This document shows positions 1 to 5,001 of a DNA stretch of 5,001 nt, piece after piece. The first letter of the stretch is position 1; each line of letters begins with the position of its first letter. Made by a program: the position numbers and the translations under genes. The DNA comes from Bordetella sp. Its GTDB lineage: Bacteria; Pseudomonadota; Gammaproteobacteria; Burkholderiales; Burkholderiaceae_B. The notes beneath the pieces were generated by a model. It searched no databases. It was given only the letters and a program-made list of their open reading frames with translations, and was not told where the DNA came from. The stretch covers positions 1 through 5,001 of the forward strand of contig DAIDKG010000231.1 in NCBI GenBank assembly GCA_027450125.1, read 5' to 3'.

Positions 1-422
1 ATGATCACGTGCGCGATCACCAGCCCGATGAAGGTGCCCGCCAGTCCGACGCTGGTGAAGAATCTGAGAAAGGCCAGGCCCAGCACGACCGACGGCACCA
101 GCAGCGGCGACATCAACAGGGCCAGCAGCGCCTCGCGCCCAAAAAAGCGATTGCGCGCGATCGCCATCGCGCCGGGCAGCGACAGGCTGACGGCCAGCGT
201 GGCAGACAAGGTACCCAGCCCCAGGCTGAACCAGATGGCCTGGATGAACTGCGGGTTGTCGGCGATTTCACGAAAATGCCGCAGCGACAGCCCCGCGGTC
301 GGCAGCGAAATGTAGCCCAGCGGCGTGAACGACACCGCGCACACCATGACGATGGGCGCCAGAATGAAGAGAATGAACAGCGCGTGAAACAGCAGGCTGA
401 GCGGTCCGTTGCGAGTAACCAT
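1..422 (-). CDS. ABC transporter permease 2 (PotC-like), partial at 3' end
   Basis: This is the second inner-membrane permease of the importer; it should pair with permease 1 to form the translocation channel. The frame opens with ATG at 422-420 (MVTRNGPLSLLFHALF) and stays open to the left edge, giving 140 codons of a protein that in this family is usually about 260-270 residues. Visible hydrophobic segments lie near residues 9-31, 62-86 and 98-120, and a fourth begins near 128. The text MSPLLVPSVVLGLAFLRFF (104-122) is typical of PotC/COG1177 permeases, in which the third helix starts after a P-rich P-L-L-V-P turn. The EAA coupling motif would lie beyond the edge and cannot be checked. The start follows the permease 1 stop by 12 bp, with only a weak Shine-Dalgarno (GGATAGGG on the minus strand, 425-432), so translational coupling is likely. 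Family assignment is secure; the substrate is unknown. Confidence 0.9.
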   Translation of the reverse strand, partial: MVTRNGPLSLLFHALFILFILAPIVMVCAVSFTPLGYISLPTAGLSLRHFREIADNPQFIQAIWFSLGLGTLSATLAVSLSLPGAMAIARNRFFGREALLALLMSPLLVPSVVLGLAFLRFFTSVGLAGTFIGLVIAHVI

Positions 423-434
423 GGCCCTATCCGG

Positions 435-1292
435 TCAATTGAAGGCTGCGCCGTAACGGCGCTCGACCACGCGGTTGGCCGCCAGTAGCACGATCACCAT
501 GGAAATCAGCAGCAGAACGGCCAGCGCGGCGCCCAGTGGCCAGTTCAAGGTATTGAGGAATTCGTCGTAAGCCGCCGTGGCCACTGTCTGCAGGCGCCGG
601 CCCGCAATGATGGCCGGCGTGGCGAAGGCGCTGGCCGCCATGGCGAACACCATGATGGATCCTGAAAGGATGCCAGGCATGATCTGCGGCACGATCACGC
701 GCCATATCACCGTGAACTGGCTGGCCCCCAGAGAGAGCGCCGCCGCCTCGGTGGCGGGGTTGATGCGCTGCAGGGATGCCCACACCGAAATCACCATGAA
801 GGGTACCAGCACGTGCGTCAGCGCAATACCCATGCCCAGGTCCGTGTACATCAGACTCACGGGACGGGACGCCAGGCCGGCGGCCATCAGCGCCTTGCTG
901 ATCAGGCCCGTGGAGCCGAAGAGCAGCGCCCAGCCCAGGGTGCGAACGACCACCGAGGTCAAAAGCGGGCCCAGGACCACCATCAGGAACAGCCCCTTCC
1001 AGGGGTTGCGCATGCGCGACAGCACGTAGGCCTCGAAGGTGCCCAGCACAGCGCAGGCCAGCGTCACCAGGAACGCGACGGCATACGTGCGCAGGAAGAT
1101 CTGGTGGTAGTAGCGGTCCGAGAAGATCTGGATGTAGTTCTTCCAGATGAAGGTGGGTTGCATGCCGCCCATGAACTTGAAATCGTAGAAGCTGATCACG
1201 AGCACCATGAGCAGCGGCACGACGAGAAAAGCGGAATACACCAGCAGCGCCGGCATGCTCAGCAGCCAGGGATTGGTGCGCAGATTCAGCAT
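435..1292 (-). CDS. ABC transporter permease 1 (PotB-like)
   Basis: This is a 285-residue inner-membrane permease of the binding-protein-dependent transport family (COG1176). Hydrophobic segments fall at about residues 11-33, 66-92, 100-122, 152-174, 207-231 and 254-274, the usual six. The cytoplasmic EAA loop that docks on the ATPase is clear at about 182-207 (EAAALSLGASQFTVIWRVIVP, with the conserved G189). The start at 1292 is chosen because MLNLRTNPWLLSMPALLVYSAF has the normal short N-terminus of the family and is preceded by a strong AGGAGGGG eight bases upstream. The frame is open further, to about 1598, but that extension is low-complexity R/G/A text lying antisense-free over the ATPase's coding frame and has no family resemblance. 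The first 7 bp (ATGCTGA) overlap the ATPase stop, implying coupled translation and matched subunit levels. Permease 2 follows 12 bp later. Confidence 0.95.
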   Translation of the reverse strand: MLNLRTNPWLLSMPALLVYSAFLVVPLLMVLVISFYDFKFMGGMQPTFIWKNYIQIFSDRYYHQIFLRTYAVAFLVTLACAVLGTFEAYVLSRMRNPWKGLFLMVVLGPLLTSVVVRTLGWALLFGSTGLISKALMAAGLASRPVSLMYTDLGMGIALTHVLVPFMVISVWASLQRINPATEAAALSLGASQFTVIWRVIVPQIMPGILSGSIMVFAMAASAFATPAIIAGRRLQTVATAAYDEFLNTLNWPLGAALAVLLLISMVIVLLAANRVVERRYGAAFN

Positions 1293-2350
1293 GCCGCCTG
1301 CCCCTCCTGCGCGGCTTGAAACGGACGCATGTCGGGCGCGCTCCAGCGCAGGTGCACCGCGCTGCCCTCGGGCGGCACGGATATGCCGTCGTTCTGGCGT
1401 ATCACCAGCACCTCGCCCACCGAGGTTTCCACCTGGCACAGCCAATGGTTGCCCTGGAACACGCGGGCCCGCATCTTTCCCGGCAGCGCGGACGCCGAAG
1501 GTTCGCAAAATGCGATCTTCTCGGGCCGCACGATCACCTGGCCGACCGGCATGGACATGCCGTCGAGCGCGACATGAGCCTCGCCGATGCGCGCGCATGC
1601 CTGGCCCGTATGCTGCGCCGCCTCGACGCTAAAAACATTTGCCTTGCCCAGGAAACCGCCCACGAAGCGGCTGACCGGATCCTCATAGGCGGAATATGGA
1701 TCGGCCACTTGCTCGACGCGGCCGTGATTCATGACCACGATCCGGTCCGACAAGGCCAGGGCCTCGGACTGGTCGTGCGTGACCAGGATGGTCGTGGTGC
1801 CCACGGTGCGCTGGATGGCGCGCAGCTCGAGCTGCATCTCCTCGCGCAGCTTGGCGTCCAGATTGGACAGGGGTTCGTCCAGCAGCAGCATCGCGGGCTT
1901 GATCACCAGCGCCCGGGCCAGGGCCACCCGCTGCTGCTGGCCGCCCGACATGCGCACCGGATGGCGGTCGGCCAGATGCGCCAGTCCTACCATCGCGAGC
2001 GCGTCTCCGGCCCGCCTGATGCGCTCCTGCTTGCCCACGCCCTGCATCTCCAGCCCGAAAGCCACATTCTGCGCGGCCGTCATGTGGGGAAACAGGGCGT
2101 AGTTCTGGAACACCAGTCCCAGGCCGCGCTTGTTGGCCGCAACGCGGTTCAGATCGCGTCCGCCCAGCATGATGCCGCCCGAGGTCGGCTCGATGAAGCC
2201 GGCGATCATCTGCAGGGTCGTGGTCTTGCCGCAACCCGACGGCCCCAGGAGCGAAATGAATTCGCCCTGCTCGACCGACAGGCTCAAGCTGTCCACGGCC
2301 ACCATATCGCCGTAGCGCTTGCTCAACTCGTTCAGGACCAGATAGCTCAT
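1286..2350 (-). CDS. ABC transporter ATP-binding protein (PotA/FbpC-like, with TOBE domain)
   Basis: This 354-residue cytoplasmic ATPase should dimerise and drive import through the two permeases. All nucleotide-binding motifs are intact: Walker A GPSGCGKT (36-43), Q-loop glutamine 82 in VFQNYALFPH, signature MSGGQQQR (134-141; Met replaces the usual Leu at the first position), Walker B MLLLDEP (154-160, D158/E159), D-loop SNLD (162-165) and switch histidine 192 in VTHDQ. The region from about 235 to 345 fits the regulatory TOBE/OB domain of the CUT1/MOI ATPases, including the VIVRPEKI segment (272-279) common in this family. Length is normal. The start at 2350 is supported by AAGGTG about 11 bases upstream and by the usual MSYLVLNELSKRYG N-terminus. 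It lies 54 bp after the binding-protein stop and overlaps permease 1 by 7 bp. Function as importer ATPase is certain; the transported compound is not indicated. Confidence 0.97.
   Translation of the reverse strand: MSYLVLNELSKRYGDMVAVDSLSLSVEQGEFISLLGPSGCGKTTTLQMIAGFIEPTSGGIMLGGRDLNRVAANKRGLGLVFQNYALFPHMTAAQNVAFGLEMQGVGKQERIRRAGDALAMVGLAHLADRHPVRMSGGQQQRVALARALVIKPAMLLLDEPLSNLDAKLREEMQLELRAIQRTVGTTTILVTHDQSEALALSDRIVVMNHGRVEQVADPYSAYEDPVSRFVGGFLGKANVFSVEAAQHTGQACARIGEAHVALDGMSMPVGQVIVRPEKIAFCEPSASALPGKMRARVFQGNHWLCQVETSVGEVLVIRQNDGISVPPEGSAVHLRWSAPDMRPFQAAQEGQAAC
1301..1308 (-). promoter_or_regulatory. Strong ribosome binding site of permease 1
   Basis: The minus strand reads AGGAGGGG eight bases before the ATG at 1292. 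It is the best Shine-Dalgarno in the window and lies inside the last codons of the ATPase gene. It decides the permease start against the longer open frame that reaches upstream. Confidence 0.8.
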
Positions 2351-2361
2351 GGCGCAGCTTT

Positions 2362-2370
2362 CACCTTTCT
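2362..2370 (-). promoter_or_regulatory. Ribosome binding site of the ATPase gene
   Basis: The minus strand reads AGAAAGGTG, with AAGGTG ending 11 bases before the ATG at 2350, within an A-rich run. The spacing is slightly long but acceptable. It occupies the only real gap (54 bp) within the operon. No convincing hairpin or terminator was seen in this gap. Confidence 0.55.
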
Positions 2371-2404
2371 TTTACGCGGTGGAACGAAGGCGGCGGGGCA
2401 TCGA

Positions 2405-3436
2405 TCAATGCTCGATCTCATGCGTCCAGCGCGTGTTCCATTCGTCGCGGTGCTGGTTGACCGTGTTCCAATCGACGGTGAGCAGCTTGGCCGCGCGCTC
2501 GCCGATGGGCAGCGGAACATTGGGGTCATCCTTGATCGTTGTCTTCTTGTTGACGGGCGCGGCGCCCAGGGCCACGGCCATCTTGGCCTGGCCTTGCGGC
2601 GACGCCAGATAGTCGATCAGCTGCTGTGCGAGAGGATTGGGATGCGGCTTGGCCACCACGCAACCCACCACCAGGAGCGCGTAGGCGCCTTCCTTGGGAT
2701 AGACAAAGCCCACCGGGAATCCCGTGTCGGCCAAGGCCTTGACACGGCTGCTGCCCCATACCCCGATGACCGCCTGCCCGCTCGTGAACAGCTCGGTCAT
2801 CTTTCCGGGCGAGGGCTCATAGACCAGCACATTGGGATCGACTTCTTTCTTGAAAGCCTTGAAACCCGGATCGATGTTCTTCTCGCCGCCGCCGTTCAGC
2901 CTCGCGAACTCGATGAGCGCGTGCAGGCCGTAGGTATTGTTCAGCGGCGGAATGACGAGCAGCTGCTTGTACTTGGGATCGGTCAGGTCTTTCCAGGACG
3001 TGGGCGGCGCCCAGCCATGGTCGGCGAAGTACTTCTTGTTGTACATGATGCCGGTGGCGACCAGGCCAAGGCCCACGGCCTTGTCCTGCGGAAAAAGCGC
3101 GCTGGGATACAGATCCGCCTTCGGCAGGTTCTTGATGGGCTCGCACAATCCCAGGGCGATGGCCTGGTACATCGGGCCGTCATCGACGATGGCCACGTCG
3201 ATCTGCTGGTTGCTGCGTTGCGCCACCAGGCGCGCTACCGTGTCCGTGGAATTGCCGGCCACGTAGTCGATGGTGACGTTGTGCGATTTCGCAAAAGGCG
3301 GGAGCACGTCCTTGCGCATCAAGTCCTCGAACGAGCCGCCGTAGCCGGCGACCACCAGGTGCTGCTGCGCCTGGGCACTCGCGGCACAGCCCGCGGTCAG
3401 GACGAAGGCCGCAAATATTGAGAAGATCTTGTTCAT
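2405..3436 (-). CDS. Periplasmic substrate-binding protein of the ABC importer (PotD-like)
   Basis: This is a 343-residue extracellular solute-binding protein, first gene of the operon; it should capture the ligand in the periplasm and deliver it to the permeases. A signal peptide is clear: MNK, a hydrophobic stretch (4-16) and AQA before Q24, which suits signal peptidase I. The mature part has the type 2 periplasmic-binding-protein layout of COG0687: a first strand and glycine loop (VVAGYGGSFEDL, 28-39), QIDVAIVDDGPMYQAIALGL (78-97), a G-I-M-Y-N-K-K hinge (129-135), SWKDLTDPKYK (147-157), GQAVIGVWGSS (220-230) and DYLASPQGQAKMA (275-287). Segments 163-172 and 250-262, which face PotD's acidic polyamine ligands in a by-eye alignment, carry no Asp or Glu, so the ligand may not be a polyamine. 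Iron, amino-acid derivatives or opine-like compounds remain possible. Start 3436 is backed by AAGGAAGG and by the signal peptide. Confidence 0.93.
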   Translation of the reverse strand: MNKIFSIFAAFVLTAGCAASAQAQQHLVVAGYGGSFEDLMRKDVLPPFAKSHNVTIDYVAGNSTDTVARLVAQRSNQQIDVAIVDDGPMYQAIALGLCEPIKNLPKADLYPSALFPQDKAVGLGLVATGIMYNKKYFADHGWAPPTSWKDLTDPKYKQLLVIPPLNNTYGLHALIEFARLNGGGEKNIDPGFKAFKKEVDPNVLVYEPSPGKMTELFTSGQAVIGVWGSSRVKALADTGFPVGFVYPKEGAYALLVVGCVVAKPHPNPLAQQLIDYLASPQGQAKMAVALGAAPVNKKTTIKDDPNVPLPIGERAAKLLTVDWNTVNQHRDEWNTRWTHEIEH

Positions 3437-3439
3437 GTA

Positions 3440-3447
3440 CCTTCCTT
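3440..3447 (-). promoter_or_regulatory. Ribosome binding site of the binding-protein gene
   Basis: The minus strand reads AAGGAAGG just before the ATG at 3436; the inner AGGA sits six bases from the start codon. This is a good site, in keeping with the high expression expected of a periplasmic binding protein, and it confirms the start that gives a proper signal peptide. Confidence 0.75.
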
Positions 3448-3473
3448 CGGTTCGACGATGTGGATCCGGTATC

Positions 3474-3492
3474 CGGCCTTCGGGTTTGGCCG
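3474..3492 (-). other. Small GC hairpin in the leader of the transporter mRNA
   Basis: CGGCC (3474-3478) and GGCCG (3488-3492) can pair as a 5-bp GC stem around a 9-base loop, between the predicted transcription start and the binding-protein ribosome site. There is no T-run after it, so it is not a terminator. It may stabilise the leader or be chance in GC-rich DNA. Confidence 0.25.
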
Positions 3493-3496
3493 TACA

Positions 3497-3526
3497 ATTT
3501 GTCCGGACATGAATGTCCGGACAAAT
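3497..3526. promoter_or_regulatory. Operator: perfect 14-bp inverted repeat in the divergent promoter region
   Basis: ATTTGTCCGGACAT (3497-3510) is followed by GA and then by its exact reverse complement (3513-3526). Each arm itself contains the 10-bp perfect palindrome TGTCCGGACA (3500-3509 and 3514-3523), the two centres being 14 bp apart. Many GntR-family operators have a GT...AC core with dyad symmetry, and GTCCGGAC fits a GT-N4-AC form. The site lies between the divergent regulator and transporter genes and covers the predicted start and -10 edge of the transporter promoter, as a repressor site would. Binding by the adjacent regulator, and its autoregulation, are inferred from position and symmetry; the two nested palindromes could seat two dimers. 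Confidence 0.85.
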
Positions 3527-3529
3527 AAT
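3499..3529 (+). promoter_or_regulatory. Possible promoter of the GntR regulator gene
   Basis: TTGTCC (3499-3504) and AATAAT (3524-3529, five of six matches to TATAAT) could form a plus-strand promoter, but the 19-bp spacer is long. An alternative -10, TACAAT at 3493-3498 (also five of six), has no good -35. Both choices place the operator across the promoter, consistent with autoregulation. The choice between them cannot be made from sequence. Confidence 0.3.
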
Positions 3530-3554
3530 CCTGCCAGTACGCCGGATTTGTCAA
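3525..3554 (-). promoter_or_regulatory. Sigma70-type promoter of the ABC importer operon
   Basis: On the minus strand a perfect TTGACA (-35, 3549-3554) is followed after 18 bp by GATTAT (-10, 3525-3530, four of six matches to TATAAT). Transcription would start near 3518, inside the right palindrome of the operator, giving a leader of about 80 bases before the binding-protein ATG. The overlap with the operator suggests that a bound repressor would block initiation. The start site is predicted by eye only. Confidence 0.55.
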
Positions 3555-3580
3555 TACGCGATTGTCCCCAACCACCTGCG

Positions 3581-4375
3581 ATGAAAGACACCACGACGTC
3601 CATGCTCGATACGATCCAGGAATTGCCGGCGCCAGGAGCGAGGCAGGAGCGCGAACCCCGCTACAAAGCCATCTATCAGGATCTCGTGGCCCGCATCCGG
3701 TCCGGGCAGCACCCGGTGATGTCCCTGCTGCCCACCGAACACGACCTGTGCGCGCATTACCAGGCCAGCCGCCATACGATCCGCGAGGCCATACGCATGC
3801 TGACCGAGGCCGGCATGGTGTCGCGGCGCGCCGGCGTGGGGACGCGCATCGAAGCGGTGAAACCGCCCACGCGCTACACGCAACGCATTTCGCAGCTGGC
3901 CGATCTGTTTCTCTACATCCAGAACGCCGACCTGAAGCTGCGCGACGTGCGCACCATCAAAGTCAACGCGCGCCAAGCCGGGATGCTGGGCTGCCCGCCC
4001 CGGCACGAATGGCTGCACGTGCGCGCCATCAAACTGCTAGGCGGAACGACCACGCCGGTGGCGTATTCCGAAGCCTTCGTGCACCCCGACTACGCCGCGA
4101 TCCGCGAGGACATCGGCAAGGTGCGCATGCCTCTGTCGGCGCTGATCGAAGCGCGCTACAGCCAGCGCATCCGCGAAGTCGGCCAGGACTTCGCGGCCGC
4201 GCCCATCCCCAAAGCCATGGCCGAACAGCTGCGGGTCGCTCCCAAGACCGCCGGGCTGGTCATCACCCGGCGCTATTACGGCGAGCAGCAGATCCCCATG
4301 CTGGTCACGGTCGCCACCTTTCCTCACGACAAGATGAAGTATTCGATGTCGCTGCAGGTGGATTGGCCCGCGTAA
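3581..4375 (+). CDS. GntR-family transcriptional regulator, HutC subfamily (UTRA domain)
   Basis: This is a 264-residue one-component DNA-binding regulator. Residues about 27-92 form the GntR winged helix (YKAIYQDLVARIRSG, then LLPTEHDLCAHYQASRHTIREAIRMLTEAGMVSRRAGVGTRI, with the R-x-T-I-R-E-A recognition helix). Residues about 105-260 fit the UTRA ligand-sensing domain of HutC-type members, including PVAYSEAFVHPDY (159-171), QDFAAAPIPKAMAEQLRV (202-219) and VITRRYYGEQQIPMLVTVATFPHDK (227-251). It is divergent from the importer operon across a perfect inverted repeat, so it probably represses that operon and itself until a ligand, perhaps the transported compound, is bound. The start is uncertain: ATG 3581 and ATG 3602 both lack a clear Shine-Dalgarno, and the frame is open back to 3458. 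Upstream starts would put the operator inside coding sequence and add residues with no family match. Repression rather than activation is inferred. Confidence 0.92.
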   Translation: MKDTTTSMLDTIQELPAPGARQEREPRYKAIYQDLVARIRSGQHPVMSLLPTEHDLCAHYQASRHTIREAIRMLTEAGMVSRRAGVGTRIEAVKPPTRYTQRISQLADLFLYIQNADLKLRDVRTIKVNARQAGMLGCPPRHEWLHVRAIKLLGGTTTPVAYSEAFVHPDYAAIREDIGKVRMPLSALIEARYSQRIREVGQDFAAAPIPKAMAEQLRVAPKTAGLVITRRYYGEQQIPMLVTVATFPHDKMKYSMSLQVDWPA

Positions 4376-4376
4376 A

Positions 4377-5001
4377 TCAGGCCCCTCCGATCTCCTGGAT
4401 CGCAGACGCGCCCCAGCCAGGCCGGGCCTCGCGCTCCCAGGCTTCGTAGCCGCCCAGCAGCGCCCAGGTATCGCCGTAGCCTGCCGCCCGAAGCCGCGCC
4501 GCCAGCATGGCAGCGGATATTTCGTTGGGGCAGGCGCAATACACGACGATGAGGCTGCCCTCCCGCAGGTCCAGATCGGAAATGGGCGTGTGCAGGTCGG
4601 CCACGACAGCGCCCGGAATGCGCGGCATCGAATCAGCCGGGCCGGGCCGCACGTCGATCACCACGGGCACCCGTCCGGCTGCCTGCCATTGCAGCATTTC
4701 GCCGGCGGACAGGCGCGGCACGACGCGCAGACCGCGCACCAGCGTCCGGCGCTGCAGGGCCCGCACGGCAACGTAGACCGCCAGCGCAAGCGCGAGCAGC
4801 AGCAGGCCCCATATTCCGTACCGGCCTATGAAGTCGACCACACGGCCGACCGTGTCGCGGAACAACGCCCCGAGCAGCAGTCCGGAGCCGCTCCAGATGA
4901 GGGCGCCGAGCAGCTCGAACGCCACGAAACGTCGATAGGGCGTGCCCGCGTATCCGTTCATCACGTTGGTGAGCGCCCCCGCGCCGGGCAGGAATTTGGA
5001 C
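4377..5001 (-). CDS. DedA-family membrane protein fused to a rhodanese domain, partial at 5' end
   Basis: The frame is open to the right edge, giving 207 visible C-terminal residues; the N-terminal DedA helices lie outside. The first visible residues (SKFLPGAGALTNVMNGYAG) match the conserved F-x-P-G segment of DedA/SNARE-associated membrane proteins, which are linked to undecaprenyl-phosphate or phospholipid translocation and membrane homeostasis. Two hydrophobic segments follow (about 25-47 and 61-81), then a basic linker and a cytoplasmic rhodanese domain (about 96-192): VPVVIDVRPG (112-121), IPGAVVAD (129-136), VVYCACPNEIS (152-162) and LLGGYEAW (181-188). The active-site cysteine is probably one of C155/C157; the loop reads CPNEIS in place of the common C-x-x-G-x-R-S. 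An internal GTG/ATG at 4964-4959 could be mistaken for a start but would cut the DedA motif. It converges on the regulator with one base between the stop codons. The sulfur acceptor is unknown. Confidence 0.9.
   Translation of the reverse strand, partial: SKFLPGAGALTNVMNGYAGTPYRRFVAFELLGALIWSGSGLLLGALFRDTVGRVVDFIGRYGIWGLLLLALALAVYVAVRALQRRTLVRGLRVVPRLSAGEMLQWQAAGRVPVVIDVRPGPADSMPRIPGAVVADLHTPISDLDLREGSLIVVYCACPNEISAAMLAARLRAAGYGDTWALLGGYEAWEREARPGWGASAIQEIGGA

Noticed and set aside
1293..1598. N-terminal extension of permease 1
   Set aside because: The frame is open, but it lies within the ATPase gene, lacks hydrophobic or family sequence, and a strong ribosome site marks the start at 1292.
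2351..2404. A hairpin or promoter between the binding protein and ATPase genes
   Set aside because: Only a 4-bp GCAT/ATGC pairing near 2399-2412, which overlaps the end of the binding-protein gene, and no convincing -35/-10 pair; the gap is explained by the ATPase ribosome site.
1316..3421. A 701-codon open frame on the plus strand across the ATPase and binding-protein genes
   Set aside because: Its protein is a low-complexity H/R/Q/G/L-rich text with no family resemblance, typical of the antisense frame of high-GC genes; both minus-strand genes beneath it have intact motifs.
4388..4402. CGATC-TCCTG-GATCG hairpin as a terminator after the convergent genes
   Set aside because: Only a 5-bp stem with no following T-run on either strand, and it lies inside the DedA-rhodanese coding sequence.
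3562..4449. A 295-codon plus-strand frame overlapping the regulator
   Set aside because: It is the shifted-frame shadow of the regulator, rich in R/A/H/P, without a recognisable domain; the regulator frame has clear winged-helix and UTRA sequence.
1..5001. CRISPR, tRNA/rRNA, insertion sequence, phage or defence system
   Set aside because: No regularly spaced repeats, no terminal inverted repeats or transposase-like frame, no clover-leaf sequence; nearly all bases are explained by six conserved genes and one control region.

Overview
The window looks like a chromosomal stretch of a high-GC betaproteobacterium, most likely Bordetella/Achromobacter-type Burkholderiales. This rests on strong G/C at third codon positions, tightly packed genes, and a typical set: a periplasmic-binding-protein ABC importer next to a GntR regulator, plus a DedA-rhodanese fusion. 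It is an inference from style and gene content, not from a marker gene.

Bases 1-3436 (minus strand) hold a four-gene ABC importer operon of the polyamine/opine/iron-like (PotDABC, COG0687/3842/1176/1177) architecture. It is transcribed leftwards in the order substrate-binding protein (2405-3436), ATPase (1286-2350), permease 1 (435-1292) and permease 2 (1-422, running off the left edge). Junctions are a 54-bp gap, a 7-bp overlap and a 12-bp gap, so this is one polycistronic unit. The ligand is not identifiable by eye. The binding protein lacks acidic residues in the segments where E. coli PotD holds polyamine amines, so spermidine/putrescine should not be assumed.

Bases 3437-3580 are the divergent control region. 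They carry a perfect 14-bp inverted repeat with a 2-bp centre (3497-3526), built from two copies of the palindrome TGTCCGGACA. A good sigma70-type promoter for the transporter operon (TTGACA, 18 bp, GATTAT on the minus strand, 3525-3554) places its -10 edge and predicted start inside this repeat. Bases 3581-4375 (plus) encode a HutC-subfamily GntR regulator (winged helix plus UTRA ligand domain), the obvious candidate to bind this operator and repress the importer until a ligand appears.

Bases 4377-5001 (minus) carry the C-terminal part of a DedA-family membrane protein fused to a rhodanese domain. It converges on the regulator with a single base between the stop codons, and its N-terminus lies beyond the right edge.

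No RNA genes, mobile elements, CRISPR arrays or long repeats were seen. The only gene-free stretch (144 bp) is the control region described above. The window is an ordinary transport locus; its most distinctive feature is the exceptionally regular operator.
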